Assembly (NCBI GenBank): GCA_964020085.1
Contig: OZ026606.1
Coordinates: 13,031,797 to 13,095,796, forward strand
Origin: Micromussa lordhowensis
Lineage: Eukaryota; Cnidaria; Anthozoa; Scleractinia; Lobophylliidae
Direction: 5' to 3'
DNA length: 64,000 bases
Shown: in pieces, positions 46,047-59,230 of the stretch
Layout of the letters: each line of letters opens with the position of its first letter
Numbering within the stretch: the stretch's first letter is position 1
Made by a program: the position numbers and the translations under genes
The notes under the pieces: generated by a model
What the model was told of the DNA's origin: nothing
What the model saw: only the letters and a program-made list of their open reading frames with translations
Databases searched by the model: none

Positions 46047-46153
46047 GAGCCCGAGTTGGATATGAAGTGATAAAACAACCAACGAGCGCGTAGCACAAGT
46101 TGGTTATAATCACTTCATATCCAACTAGACGCTCTAAGAGCGTTTACTCGGGC
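46047..46153. mobile_element. Fold-back element (ATATGAAGTGAT family), copy 1
   Basis: Arms GAGTTGGATATGAAGTGATA and ATCACTTCATATCCAACT surround CAACCAACGAGCGCGTAGC, with outer GAGCCCGAG/CTCGGGC. The same family occurs at 3870-4060 and, partly, at 47569-47680. Confidence 0.75.
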
Positions 46154-49100
46154 CTTGAGACAAATATGCATATTGGACGCTAAATATAAAAACAAATAAA
46201 TGAATCACAATATTTTAGCACGACTGTATTATTCATCAGTATATCCATTAGTGGCTTCGTCTGGTACCCTCCTAATCCAGTCGCAAGTTGTGAGTTTCAA
46301 TCAGTTTGGTTCAAGAATCAAGCACAGCTGTCTACACATTTATGGAGAACTTGATTGCAAAGGATTTTCCAGGTCTTTTTACAACTTATGGCGATTACAT
46401 TGTACATGCTAGTAGAAATTGTACGAAGTTCATTTACTGGTCGCAGCGATCCGAGTGAATTGCTGGAATTGTGCAGCTGCACATCTTTGCCAACCAAAAC
46501 AAATCATGAAAAAGATAAAAAAAACAGCCCAACGACAAGGCGTCAAATTACACTGAACAGAATTCGCATAAACTTGCAAGTTGCGCGTTTTTCGCAGATA
46601 ACTTCCGAGAATTTGCGACCCTTAACTAGTTTATAAAGAAATATTCAAGCTACATATTTTAATTGAATTAAGGCAGGTGTATCTTTAAAAACAAACTAAT
46701 TTATAAGGGAAGATGAGACATTCTGTTTTGCTATTTATTTTGGTTTCGTACTTGTCTAGTCCATGTCACGCAACATGATTTAACAGTGAACACAGTTTCC
46801 TCGAAGTATTAGTGACTGCTAAGACTGCTAAGTATTTTTTAACTACTAGTGAAAGAAATTGAATTGGCTAACCTATCGTCAATGCAGATTTTGCTTAGGA
46901 CTTCAAGAACATTGGTTTGTCATTAATCCCGCACAATTCCCCGCACAATCGAAGCCGTTCTAATTTTCCCGGGCAATTTGCCTCCAAAATCATACAATGA
47001 TATCTTTCTTTTTTTTCCACCTTACTAGAAAGCCAACTAACTTGAAGGTACGATATTTCATTCAAGTTACCGAAGGTCTTATATTTCCAAATTTGGAGAT
47101 CGACATATTTTGCTCGGTGAAAGAAAGAAGTCGCATGTTTTAATATTAAAGCTACGAGTCCAACAACGTTTTCGTATTTAGCTCGTTTCATTGCAATATG
47201 ATTTGTTTTACTGTAATGTTCAAATAATAACAGCAGTAGCTACATACCGTCGTTGACTCCCTATTTTTTGGTCAGAATTGTCGTAGTTTGGACTCCTTCT
47301 GCGATCGGCTCAGTTGTTATATCACGAGAAAGTTTCAAGCGTAAACTTTGCTTACCTGGCTGTCTTTCAAGCACTATAATTCGTGGACTGACCCCTTCCG
47401 AAAATGATCGACATCTTTGTATGTGACATCTAAGTATAAGGCCGGCGATTCTTGCCAAAAAAAGTCTCCGCAATACTCACAAAGAGAGAGGTCTTGTCCC
47501 CAGTTTCCATGGTCCACGCATGGAATACCTGGGACCATGACCCCCCTTTTGGCGAGGAAAACGGTGGCATTTTATGACTCGGACCCCCTGCGGGGCCCGA
47601 GTAACAAGGGCAAATGGAATAATTGTTTTAGTAAATTCTCAAACTGGGTTTTGCTGCTGATTTTTATTTCGGCCATTATAGAGGGCTGAAGTTGAAAACT
47701 TCGTGCAGAAAATTTTTAAACTTGGCGCACTATTTTCCACATGACGTAAAACGGGGTCGCACTTACGCTTTTGGTGTTTACATTGGACATAAAATCTGTC
47801 ATCGCTTGCTTACTACAAATGCGACCCTTTTGTCGCAATCAGATTTTGTTTTTCTTCTGTCGCAACGTCAATCACATGTGAAATACTTGTGGAAACTGGA
47901 TTTCGAAATTCTGCAACGACAACACGTGTGCACTGCTCGGTTTTCTCTACAAACGTTTAATCTGGTCCTTATGGCGAATTTCAACCCACACCAATTCGCA
48001 CTATTCACCTGATTATTTTCAGTATGGGGATAGTTTGTTGTCACCATTTGGCTCGCAGATTTTTCTCAACACTTGCAGCCTTCGACCATGCAGCCGTCTT
48101 TTGACCGGGCTTTCGAATATCGCCAGCCAAAACAGCCATCAACAGTCCCTTTAGTTGCCTCAGGAGAAGCAAAAACGTGCAACCAAATGGAGAGATGGAG
48201 TTTCGCGTGTGAAATATTAAGAGCTGAGAGTCTGGTTTCAAATATCATTTATGTTGCGCATGTGTGACCTCCATGACTCCTGTGGTGTAAATGTCTCGAC
48301 ATATATCTGGGACGACTTATGACACAAAATAAAAAAAGGCCACAGTGGGACCCCTCCATTATAATGTGCTACTTCAAATTTGATGTCAAAGAAACAATGG
48401 TTGTGATTAAACAACAGATGATGGTTTCATCAGTGGAATATCAAATTAGAAAAGTTCATTGATAGCACGTATACTGTCAAACCAACAAGTTAATTTCCGG
48501 TGATGTAATTAGTGTTGCCCAATTTGTTATTTTTGAAGATAAGGTGTTAATTTCACAGTGAAACAATGAGAATCCTGTTTGCTATTAACTTTGTTTATAG
48601 GTTTACGTACTTTGTTGATGAACTTTAAACAAGAAGTTCAAGTTTCAAATTTTCATCCGCAGAGATGCAAGTTGATTTTCTAGTAATTAAGTTTGTTGAA
48701 AGGGTTAACAGTTCTATCAAGTCAGTTGATAAAACCAAATTATAAGATTTGATGACCTTTGCGTGACGGCTCTAGTTTCGGTAAACTCGCAAATTTAATA
48801 AAACATTTGTCTTTAAAATTCATGCTAAACATCTCAGTTTCATTTTTACAGGTAATGTTTTAACATAAAGGCCTTTTTTAAACACATACTTGTATTACAT
48901 CAAGTATTCTAAGCTGGAAGCACACATATCAGCTAACATCTGTAACATTTGCACTCGCTTGTCGGTTTATTCGTGGTTTATTGTAAACAAACTCCATGCG
49001 ACTGGCAATAATTACTATCTCCGCTCTGATGAAGAAAAATAGCCACCATTTTGCTGTTCCTTAGTTCTGGCTTACTCTTACAGGTTTCTGATGACGAAGC

Positions 49101-50084
49101 TCAGGCAGAGAACCGAAATAACATAGCTGAAGTTGAGCTTCGTCAACGTAGTTGTATGTTGCTGACGACAGGCGATCTGTTGTTGAAATAATTATCTTCA
49201 TGTGAATGGCTGAAGTTTTGTGAACAGATACACACTGTCCCATAAAACTCGACTGAAGTCTGCATCATGACTGCGTTCTACGAACGCAATGAGTTCCCTC
49301 GTCAGCGTAAATTTATGCAGTACTGGATAAACCACAATGCAACCATGAAAACTAAAACAGTACAACCCGTACCGAAGATTCAACCAGTGCAACACGAGCC
49401 ACCGGGTCTGTGTCTGTTGGCTTGTGCGAGGAAAACTATGATCACCTGAAAAAAATTACTCGAACTGCGCCTTGTGCCAATAGAACTAAACTCGTGATAC
49501 AATCACCTCAAATGCTACAATAGTTCGACGTAGATACATAAATAAATCAGGCGATACCATAGTGTGGCTATACACTTTGTGTAAGCCACACAAAAATTTA
49601 TAACGTTTTTATTTTTTCATTTCGGACACTTGTCAATCCAATCTATGGTCTCCTCTATTTCTTTTGCTATTATTTATAGCATACTTCAGAAAATACCTTT
49701 CAGATGGTATATCACATGTATATCACTCAGGGCTTAAAGGGCCAATGTTCTAACATGAGTGGTGTTCTCTGATTGGCTACGCTACTCACAGAATAGTGAG
49801 TAGCAGCAGCACAACAGTTGTCATTTTGTTTCTTTTGTGATGTACATTTCTGGTGCCAAGTTTGAAGAACACTGCTCCAACATTTCCAGAGCTATTCTTT
49901 ATTCAGTATTTTACTATTTTAGGTGCAAACCCCATGATGTCACTTTCCCAATTTACATAATACAAAAATGTCAGTATCTCTAAAATGAAAAAAGAAATTC
50001 CAAAAAGAAAAATGCCATTCTTCTTTATTTTAAAAAACCTTTCAAATAAGCAGCAATTATTTTTCATTTCATAGGCACTTTAAA
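46154..50084. other. Intergenic, no gene recognised
   Basis: Short frames only (up to 106 codons at 47692-48012) without motifs. Includes the partial fold-back element at 47569-47686. Confidence 0.5.
47569..47686. mobile_element. Partial copy of the ATATGAAGTGAT-family element
   Basis: Inverse match to 3875-3955: CAAGGGCAAATGGAATAATT, CTCAAACTGGGTTTTGC and TTTTTATTTCGGCC appear in reverse order and orientation. Confidence 0.6.
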
Positions 50085-50771
50085 TGGTTTAGCGGTTCAA
50101 ACTCCCCAACAAGACCCAACTATCACCGTTGTGCCAGCAGATAAAGGGAAGGCTGTAGTTGTTATGGATACGGTTGAGTACCACGAGAAGGTCCGTACTC
50201 TATTGAGCGATGAAGACACCTACACTAAGATCACAGACAAACACAGGAATCCAGCATCACAGGTTGAAAAGGACCTTAACAAATTATTAACAGAAATTAA
50301 GTCATGTCCTCCCGCTCATGACCAGAATGTCAAGCAAATGGTTCCAGAGATGCATCACCGTCTTCACAGCAGATGCTACCCCGGCTTCCGATCCACAAGC
50401 CTGGTACACCACTATGCCCAATAACCAGCTGGATCAACGCACCAACCTACAATGTATCCCAACATTTGGTTTCCATCTTATCCTCGCTGCTGGAGGAGAA
50501 ATACTCGTTAAATAAAAGCGTTGTGTTTGCCCAGCACGTTAGAGACCAACCAATTACAGAAGATGAGACCATGGTATTGTTCGATGTTGTTGCATTGTTT
50601 ACGTCCATTCCAGTAGACCTTGCTTTGCAGGTCGACCATGAAAAATTACAACAGGACGTTACGTGGACGACAGCCATGTGTGCCTTAAAAAAGATTACGT
50701 GCAAGAGTTTCATGATCATCTGAATTCCGTTAACCCTAACATACAGTACCGCTCAAAAGTAAGTTACCACC

Positions 50772-50890
50772 CTCTCGCGAGACGAGAATCTCGTCTCGCG
50801 AGACGAGACTCTCGTCTCGCGAGACGAGAATCTTGTCTCGCGAGACGAGACTCTCGTCTCACGAGACGAGAGTCTCGTCTCGCGAGAGCC
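50772..50890. repeat. CTCGCGAGACGAG palindromic minisatellite (left)
   Basis: Alternating CTCGTCTCGCGAGACGAG units, self-complementary throughout. They are the subterminal part of the mariner-like element. Confidence 0.9.
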
Positions 50891-50956
50891 TAAAAAAACT
50901 GTAAGTTCAACTGCTTGAATTTCTCGCGAGACTTTAATAGCCTATTGTAACTTCGC

Positions 50957-51240
50957 ACACTCGAACGTTTGCCGAACTCTGTCGTTTGTTTGTCACGTTC
51001 ATTTGAGACTGACTCTTAAACTTTTCAAATCTACTTGGCTCAAAAATCGTAGCCAAGAATATGCTGCAAAGCTTTCTATTTTACAGCTGTAAAAGCCTAT
51101 TGCAATGCGAACTTGCGCGCTCGAACGAAGCGTTTGCCGAACTCTGTTGATCGTTGAGTTATCACGTTCGTTTGAGATTTGACTATTAAACTTTTCAAAT
51201 CTACTTCGCTCGAAAATCGTAGCCAAGAATATGCCGTCGT
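50957..51240. repeat. Diverged tandem duplication inside the mariner-like element
   Basis: Two ~110-bp copies, at about 50957-51060 and 51117-51234, share GTTTGCCGAACTCTGT and AAACTTTTCAAATCTACTT. The rest of the element interior (to 53330) is AT-rich with no coding signal. Confidence 0.7.
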
Positions 51241-53330
51241 TTATGGGCTTAAGAGTGCTCAAATCTGTACGATGAAAGTTTGCCGATCGATCGTAGCGTC
51301 CTCTTTTGCCAATTATATAAAGTGAAAGTCGTGGATATTGAAGCTATTGACTTCACTTTTAGCGGTCATTTAGAAATGTTTGTAAACCAGGAAGAAAGCA
51401 GTGATGAAAACATTTAACAGTTTCATGTTCGAAAACAAATACGTACAGACAGTTCTTGGCTTTTGTGTCATTCGCATTTTTCAAGATCCGCAAAATTGAA
51501 CATCATTTAGAACAGATTTACACTGTAGATCGATGATCGACGGGCATTATTACATTTGAAAGAAATTAGGAAGCGTGCATTTTACAGTATTACAGTAACC
51601 GGGTAAGTAACGCCGAGTCGAGCCCAGAATATTTTTCTCGCAGCAGGGAGAAGGAGAAAAATATCCCCGCCAAATCATAGATCTCGGCCAAGATAAGACG
51701 CATCGAAGAAAAATTGTTCAACAAACCCCAGTTTTAAGCGTTAAGATCCCAAGATTGCATCTAAGATAAATAAAAGTTAAACGCTGATAAAAGTATAGTT
51801 TAATTCATATGGGGGGAAACTGGCAATTGAGCATTCGCAAAAAGGTAAAAAAATAACCCATATTGAGATCTATTTGAGCCTTGTCACGTTGGCGCCAAGA
51901 TCATACATTTATGTCAAAAATTTGCATAAGTTAACATGACGTTTGAGCGTTCAAATAAACACCAGGGTGAACCCGAAATAAACGTAACATTAACGAAAAA
52001 TTTCCAAAAATAAAGGATTCAATGGATACAATTGAAGGAAAGGATAAGTGTTAGTACATTTCAGTTCTCCAACTCAGCTGTGAAGTAGACGCTAGTCTCT
52101 ATTGAAACCAACAACATTCAACGCTACATTCAACGCGGTTTTGTCTGTGCTTAAATTTCTTTCGTGTAAAAGAAGTTTTGTGAATTAAATTTACTTTTGA
52201 TACGACATGAAATAATCAATTTTCTGTAGTATTGGTATTCCAAGAGGCTAACGTAGTAGCGAGAAAATTCCGAACAAAGTGTAAATATTTTTGTAATTCA
52301 CGTGGGTGAAAAGTTCTGTGTATCGGCACGCCTCGGATTCTTTGTCTGAAGTGTTTCCAAGATCCTGGTCGAAAAAATGATAACTCCGGGACACAAATTA
52401 TTCAGTCAAATGGTAAAATACTCTTTCCTTGAGCAAAAAATGGTTTATTAAAGTTTCAATTGTGTGCCGCTCATGTTAAGTTATTTTTTTCATCAAAGAA
52501 AAGTTCCGTGTTTCGGCGCGGGTTGGGAAGTCGCTTGCTTGGACCGTGTTTACTTTGTTTTTGCTCCTTGAAGATGGGACTGTAGAAGCGTCTATTCCCG
52601 GTTCTCTTCGACAAAACACAGTGAATTTTTTATTCAACGGCAAAATACTTCCGTGACGTGTAATAAATATACAATCGGTTTTGTTAATTTCAGCTAGTCT
52701 GAAGGTATACGCGCGTATACTTTATACGGGTTTTCATAAAGAGAGGCCTTTTTCTCGTCTTTTCGTTTGTAATCACAACATTTAAGTTCAAGTTTAATTC
52801 ATCTAGAATGAAAACAATGAGTTCCAGTTCAATGGACTTGCAGAGGCACGAAATTCAAATTCGATCTCGATGCAGTGAGGAATAACTCGGAGTAATCGGA
52901 GAAAGATTGAAACTTTACCAAGCGCTTTCCATAACGGATCAGCTTCTTCAATTCTGGCAATAGTACCGATCTTGCGAAACAAGTTTCGTTTCAGTTCATT
53001 CGCGCGGACGTAATATGGCAATTAAACATGCTAAAAAACATTTCACCGACTGATGCGATGCAATGTTCCAATAATTCGCTAACGTCTTCGCGTTCGTTTC
53101 TTCATACATTTAACTTCAGTTCTTCATAACTCCAGTCCATTAAAGTTTTTGGTTTGCAATGACAGTGTTGAAACTAGCGAAGCAAGTTTCAATTCAAGGC
53201 CTCTTCACGCCCTATTAGCAGGAATTTCACGAAGCATACATGTACATCGCGGCAAACCCGTCGCGAGAAATAAATCGTTTTCTTGCAAGCCAATTGCTTG
53301 AAATGTATTCCAAAATATACGCTTCAGTGG

Positions 53331-53437
53331 TTCTCGCGAGACGAGAGTCTCGTCTCGCGAGTCGAGACTCTCGTCTCGCGAGACGAGTCTCTCGTCTCGC
53401 GAGACGAGACTCTCGTCTCGCGAGACAAGAGACGAGA
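53331..53437. repeat. CTCGCGAGACGAG palindromic minisatellite (right)
   Basis: Mirror copy of the left array, adjacent to the right terminal inverted repeat. Confidence 0.9.
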
Positions 53438-54440
53438 GGTGGTAACTTACTTTTGAGCGGTACTGTACAGTCCACCAAGGAGGTTGAGAAAGATAACAGG
53501 CTCTCCTTCTTAGACACAACAACAACCATAGTACGTGGTCGGATACAGGTCAGTGTGTACAGAAAACCAACACACACGGATAGGTACCTCGATAACAACT
53601 CCCACCACCCATCACAGCACAAGAGGTCAGTCATTAATACACTCCTTCAAAGGGCCCAAGAAATTCCATCAACAAAGGAGATACGGTCATCAAAGTGCTA
53701 AGGGATAACAACTACCCTCTGCGTTTTATCCAGAGTTGCAAGTCTCACCACAATTCTCTCCGTCGCAATTCACATACCAACAACACTTCAAGCGCTAGCG
53801 CACCGTCAACTTTTGTTGTTTTTCCGTATGTCAATGGCGTCTCTGAGAGAATTTTGCGAGTATTATGTAACAACGGCGTTAAAGTGGGTTACAAACCTTT
53901 TAATGTTTTGCGCACGTGTTTCCCGAGGCCAAAGGACAACCCTTCTCCCTTGCAGTGCAGAGGTGTTATTTACAAGGTTGGCTGCGTTGATTGCAACTTT
54001 GCGTACTATGGACAAATGGACAGAGCCTTGAAACAAGGTTTAAAGAACATAAAAGAGCAGTTCGGGTTGGAGACAACAATTCCAAAGTTGCGTGACACAC
54101 GAACCAACTTGGCCATAGTATAGACTTCAACCATGCGACAATCGTAGACAAGGCTCGTAATTTTCACAAGAGACTTTTTCTCGAGGCCTGGTACTCGCAG
54201 AGAGATAACAACACGGGAAACGATCATATTGACATCCCGGATGTTTACAAATCCCTCGCATAATCACGCGCAGCGGCCATTCGTTATGTGTTTTGCTGGC
54301 GTAGCACGCGAAGAATTGTGAACCATTCGAAAGCCGTCACTCAGTTGGCTTTTTAAAGAAACTGATGAAAGCCGAAGTTGTTTGGTCGAAACACCTTTGA
54401 AGTTTTATTAACATTGTTTCCAACGTTAACATGAGTCAGT

Positions 54441-55109
54441 GTCAAGCACAAATTTTAATTCTGATGTCCATCCCTGACTGCAATTTTAGTATTTTCAGTT
54501 TAATATTCGTATCTCTCTTCACTCAATAAAGTAAAGTGCCACTGAAACAAAATTTTCGTATCTGAGAGTTTTGCATAATAATAAAGTTTGAACCTTACTT
54601 GGAAACACTACCATTTCTTTTTCCGCATACAGTAAGTGAAAACTGCTTTTTCAGCCATTCGAAGTTGGCTGGTTGAGCCCAAAATTGGCAGCCATCTTGG
54701 CACAGCCAAAACTGCCTTGTGACACCACTGTTTGAATTACTCTTGTGCTGTGCTGAAAATTTAGAGTTATTATGGGAGTAGAGACTAGTGTTCTAAGTCC
54801 CAAAAAACCATCTTTGGGACATCTCAGAGCTGTAAAGCTGTAAAGCAGTGCACGTGTGAGTTTTTCCAAAAGCTGAAATTACACGAGCTGCTTCGGCGAG
54901 AAAACATGAAAAAATTCGCGCAGAAAAATTGCCGGAAGATGTTTCTTGAAGCCATTTTTTCCCATTTGAGAAAACCTTTTTAAGAGTTTCCGTACAAAAT
55001 TTTTGTCACTGCTTTACATGATATCATTGGCCTACAAAATTTCTCATTGTCTTTCTGCCAATCATTATCCAGAATTAAGATGTCTAATTTGCACTGGTGT
55101 TACACTTTT

Positions 55110-55143
<34 letters not shown>

Positions 55144-56184
55144 TTTTTTCATGTGTATTATTAAACAATATATACACTCATAAAATAAAAAATACATTCA
55201 AATACTAGAGAAAAAGGCATTTGAAAAAACATTCCGGAGTACTTTTTCAAGAATTGTAACAGCAGCAATTCAAGAAACGTTCTTTTTTATGGAGAGAGCG
55301 AACTAAGGCTAAACTAGGTGGCTAAGTTTCCTCGTTTTCAGGAAAAGAGAGAAAGTGTGACAGTCACAGTTGGCAGTGAAATGTGATACATGCAAATTAG
55401 TTCACATTTTGGAAGGGAGTCTAGACCTGGAGCCTAAACAAGTGTCGTTCTTACGAATTACTTTGAACTTGGAAACTATTAAATAAAGATCACAGACATA
55501 CAGTACCGCTCAGAACTAAATGAACCCAAAGCAGCACTAATAATGGTTAACAATGCAAAGGGTTAAACACGCGCATGCATTTTGCTGTGTTAGACTGCAT
55601 TTTGAATTTGCATTATAGCGCATTAAAGTAAATGCATTAGACAAGTATGGTTGGTTATTGTTCGCCTGTGTTCGTTGCTTCTGTTACTTTGTGAAAGAAA
55701 GTTAATGGCCTTTTCTAAAGAAAACATTCGGTATGAATATGATGTGTTTTCAAAGAGCAGACAAGTTCTAATTCTTTGGTTCCGGCTGAATATTCTGGCA
55801 GCTACATACATGTACATACATACATACCATTTTGTTTTGGGTGTTCTGTTTATCCAACTTAAGAATAAAATGGTTTGTGTTTCGAAAAATCAGCTTATAA
55901 ATATAACAGGACTTTCAAACGGGGCTGTGACAACAGACAACAGCACCGGGAAAATTTCTATATTCTTATGATCGTTATGAGTCTAGCCACCTGGCAGCCG
56001 GGAATTGTTTTCAAAAACCTACATACCCAGCTGCCTGAAATAATTATAGAATTTCAACACAAAAAACTAATTCATACATTGTACCTTCTTAAAATAATAG
56101 ACCTTTATTTAGAAATATGCAATTTCAAGTATTATTTTGGCTTTGCATTTGAGGAAATTTTCGAGCTTTAATTCAGTCATTCAC
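54441..56184. other. Intergenic, solo mariner-like terminus
   Basis: Only CAGTACCGCTCAGAAC after a TA at about 55499-55516 is recognisable. A 106-codon frame at 55651-55971 has no support. Confidence 0.45.
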
Positions 56185-56700
56185 GAAAACATGTTCTGCG
56201 GTTTATTATAAGAAAAAGCGCTTTTAAACTATGTGGCTGAATAAGACATTTTTTGGCCGACACGAGAAAAGACAATTGATGAGACCAGCAAATGTTTTCT
56301 TCTCTCGTTCCAGCTGTTATCAACGTCTATGATATTATCATTACATACACAATTTGTTTTCATTCATTCCATCACTAATAAGCTATTTCATCCTTTTGAA
56401 CCATACATTGTACAAGTCATTCACATTTGAGGCATCCAAGCGATCAAGAAGTTTTTGCGATGCTTGAAGAGGGCAATAGCTAATTAGGCCACAAAATGTA
56501 AGAAAGCTCTTAAACAATGTGGCTGGATGAAATATTTTTTTGCCGACATGAGAAAAGACAATTGACGAGACTGACAAATGTTTACTTCTCTCATTCTAGC
56601 AGTAATCAACCTCCATGACATTAGCAAAAACATGTTCTGCAGTTTATTATAAGAAAAAGCGCTTTTAAACAATGTGGCTGAATGAAAAAATAATGTTGCT
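56185..56700. repeat. Diverged tandem repeat
   Basis: Units share ACATGTTCTGCGGTTTATTA, AAGAAAAAGCGCTTTTAAAC, AATGTGGCTG and GAGAAAAGACAATTGA. Repeats start near 56188, 56487 and 56628; the third is partial. Confidence 0.75.
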
Positions 56701-57270
56701 ATAGTTGTAGCTATTTTGGTTAATTTTCTACAAATTTTCAAAGTCCGTAAAATTAGCCCTTTCCTTGTCCATGACCGAGCAATAGCAAAGAATGGGGCGA
56801 GTTGACCTGTGATGTCATCGAAGGACTAACAATGTTTTGCTTCTAAGAAGAATGTATGCAAAAATGCCACAGTGTAATTCAAAATCCTTGCAGGATGCAA
56901 GGAAGATGTGTTTTTGGAGGGATTCGCAGTACAGCATGCTTAGGAGAGAGCAAGCCTCTTCATTCAATACCTATATCCCAATGACACTCGTCCAGAAGCG
57001 AAGAAACCGAAAGCATTGTGTAGATTTGTGCGAAGTCAGACATTGAGCAATTCGTCGATATTGGGTTTGACGCTACTGTAAAAACCTAGGATTTTCATGG
57101 CCTGTACATTATTCCCTTGCTTCTAATGCAAAGCTCGATATTGTCAAGGCCGATATGACACAAATGGTTGAGATAAGCTGGGAGCCATCTGACTATTCAA
57201 TTCAAAGTAGACCCAGCTGCAGACAAAAATAATGGGAACTATTGTAGGTGAGATAATAATTATTACACAG

Positions 57271-59230
57271 CAAATTATACCCATCAAGTTTTCTTTGTCC
57301 TTGGAATGGGTAGCTTTCTAAACTAATAATCAACAGCACATACATCCTACAACAAGGCAATTGAGATTAGTGAGGTGTTGAACTGTAGAACTAGCTATGT
57401 ATTTGTGGATTTCATATACAACCACACGCACGAGGTCAACAATTGGCGCATCAGTTTCTCATCTGCATACACGATTGTTTTGTTCTTTGAGCAACGAAAT
57501 ATATCTCAGTTACAAACATTAAACAAATCAAACATTGATAATATCATATGAGGAAAGTAAAACAAACCATTTAGATTCGACTTTACCGATGGAGATTGTA
57601 GCGCTGAAAGGAAGCTAAAGGAAACCAGAGAGGACAATGAGCTTCTATTTTGACCAAAATGCAACACTCAGGTTATTAGCATACATGTATGTATAAAAGA
57701 CTTTTAAAACAAAAAAAAAAACAGTGAAAGAGAAATGTATTCACTTAACTGTTACCGTACTGAACCTTCTTTTTTCAAGATCTGGTAGAAGGATTTTTCA
57801 TTACTAGTACGAAAAATGCAAATTTGTGTAACTCGCAATGTTTATGTTCGCACACACTAATAATATTGACTTTGTATTTACACGGTCGGTCGGCAATAAC
57901 GAAGCGAAATGACAAATTTTTCCATGTTTTTGAATAATTAGCGAAATAATATGCTCTCCTCATTATGAACTATCAAGGGTTTGGTAAGAATACTTAAAAA
58001 AGTGTTGTATGTAGATCAGTAGATCAGCCAAATGGGCCAGCAAATTATTGTTTGTGACTGGCAGCGTGGTGGGCTTGACTGGCGACACGCACTTTGCAAT
58101 CAAAAAAAAAATTTATATGTGCCTATCCAAATCGTAGCTAGACTTTGAATTGTGTCGCTAGATGATGTTGCTTACTAGCATCATAAAATGATCCCTTCTG
58201 ACTGCAATTGAGAACTCGACTTGAAGCTTGTGTACTATAAATAACTTTGTGATTGTGCTGATTGATGTGCTTACGGCTGATTGATGTGCTTACGGCTTTT
58301 TTGAAGTTACAGAGGATATATTCAAACCTTGTTAATACACCTTAAAATAAACGTGAGATTCCAAATTTCAGATCTAGGCTGAAAATAAGCGACAGTATAT
58401 TGTGTTTAGGCTTCAGGTCTTGATATAAAAGATGCCACTCTCCTCGTCTCAAAGTCTCCAATAATGTACTCAAGATGTTCGAAAGGTGTAAGCTGCTCTA
58501 ACTGGCCACATTCATTTTGGTGAATCTACATGTAAACTCTTTGGCTCTCTCTCTCTCTCTCTAATGTCTAAAATGCAAATTTTCTGTCAAGGCTGGACAG
58601 AAATTATGAGGTAGAACATTAGTGGGGAGCTACAATATGAAGATTAAACTCAAATAAATCAAGTGAAGATATGAGAGAATTTATCATGCTTTCTGCCTGT
58701 ATACAACCAGTGACATCAGAAGGTCCTTAAACTCGGTTCCAGAGCCTCAACACAGTTTTTCACAGTCCACCAATTTTTCTGGGAGTACCTCAGCCCCTGG
58801 AGTTTTCTCCACATGAATGTCAGCTGGGAACATTCTAACCTGTGTGACAGACTGTTTTCAGAAACCCTTCCAACTGAATTGAAATTCCCTTATCACAAAC
58901 CCTTGCTCGAAAATATGCAAACAACTGCAACTCACAAATATCTTACTCTATATCAAAGGTCAGATCAAAATACTGGAAATGAAAATATGTTATTTACCCT
59001 ATGCAGTGTTATGCTTGAATTACACTTGGTTTTGTTGTTTGATATTAGATGCGAGATGGTCCAAGGAGAAATAATATATTTGGGGTAAATGGTCTTAGGT
59101 ATTCAGCTGATCACTTTCATCCCTTTCCATCTCTATGGTGCAATTGCACAATACTATGACAGGAGACAAACAAATCAAAGGCCTTTTGTTATCAATTTGT
59201 CTAGCAGACAGATTAGATGAAATGAATTAA
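57271..59230. repeat. Direct duplication, left copy
   Basis: Matches 62031-64000 with only scattered substitutions and small indels. It includes a CT microsatellite at 58546-58562. No coding sequence is convincing; the 91-codon frame at 58813 is not preserved in the right copy. Confidence 0.92.

Larger units (their letters stand above)
50744..53465. mobile_element. Non-autonomous mariner-like element inserted in the Penelope element
   Basis: Flanked by TA (50742-50743 and 53466-53467). Perfect 28-bp terminal inverted repeats (50744-50771 and 53438-53465) start CAGTACCGCTCAAAAGTAAG. Both ends continue inward into arrays built from the palindromic word CTCGCGAGACGAG. No transposase ORF is visible in 2,722 bp. 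Removing the insert plus one TA rejoins the Penelope RT frame exactly. A lone copy of this terminus (CAGTACCGCTCAGAAC) appears at about 55501. Confidence 0.88.
50085..54440 (+). mobile_element. Second Penelope-like element, decayed and interrupted
   Basis: Pieces of one Penelope-like polyprotein on the plus strand. They are an N-terminal part (50100-50290, VVPADKGKAVVVMD), the RT core (50460-50640, VLFDVVALFTSIPVDLAL), the catalytic YVDD near 50660, and the stretch ending NSVNPNIQ at 50743. After a 2.7-kb insertion it resumes at 53468 with STKEVEKDNRLSFLDT and VYRKPTHTDRYL. A GIY-YIG endonuclease (53960-54262, GVIYKVGCVDCNFAYYGQ) and a 3' end with CTGATGA...GAAAC near 54362-54392 follow. Several frameshifts separate the fragments, so it is inactive. 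Confidence 0.85.

Noticed and set aside
50663..50893. Frame with SRLARRE-type repeats
   Set aside because: Runs out of the Penelope RT into the CTCGCGAGACGAG array; the repeat peptide is a by-product.
58813..59088. 91-codon frame in the left duplicate
   Set aside because: Not kept in the right duplicate (63.5-63.9 kb), where an insertion disrupts it.
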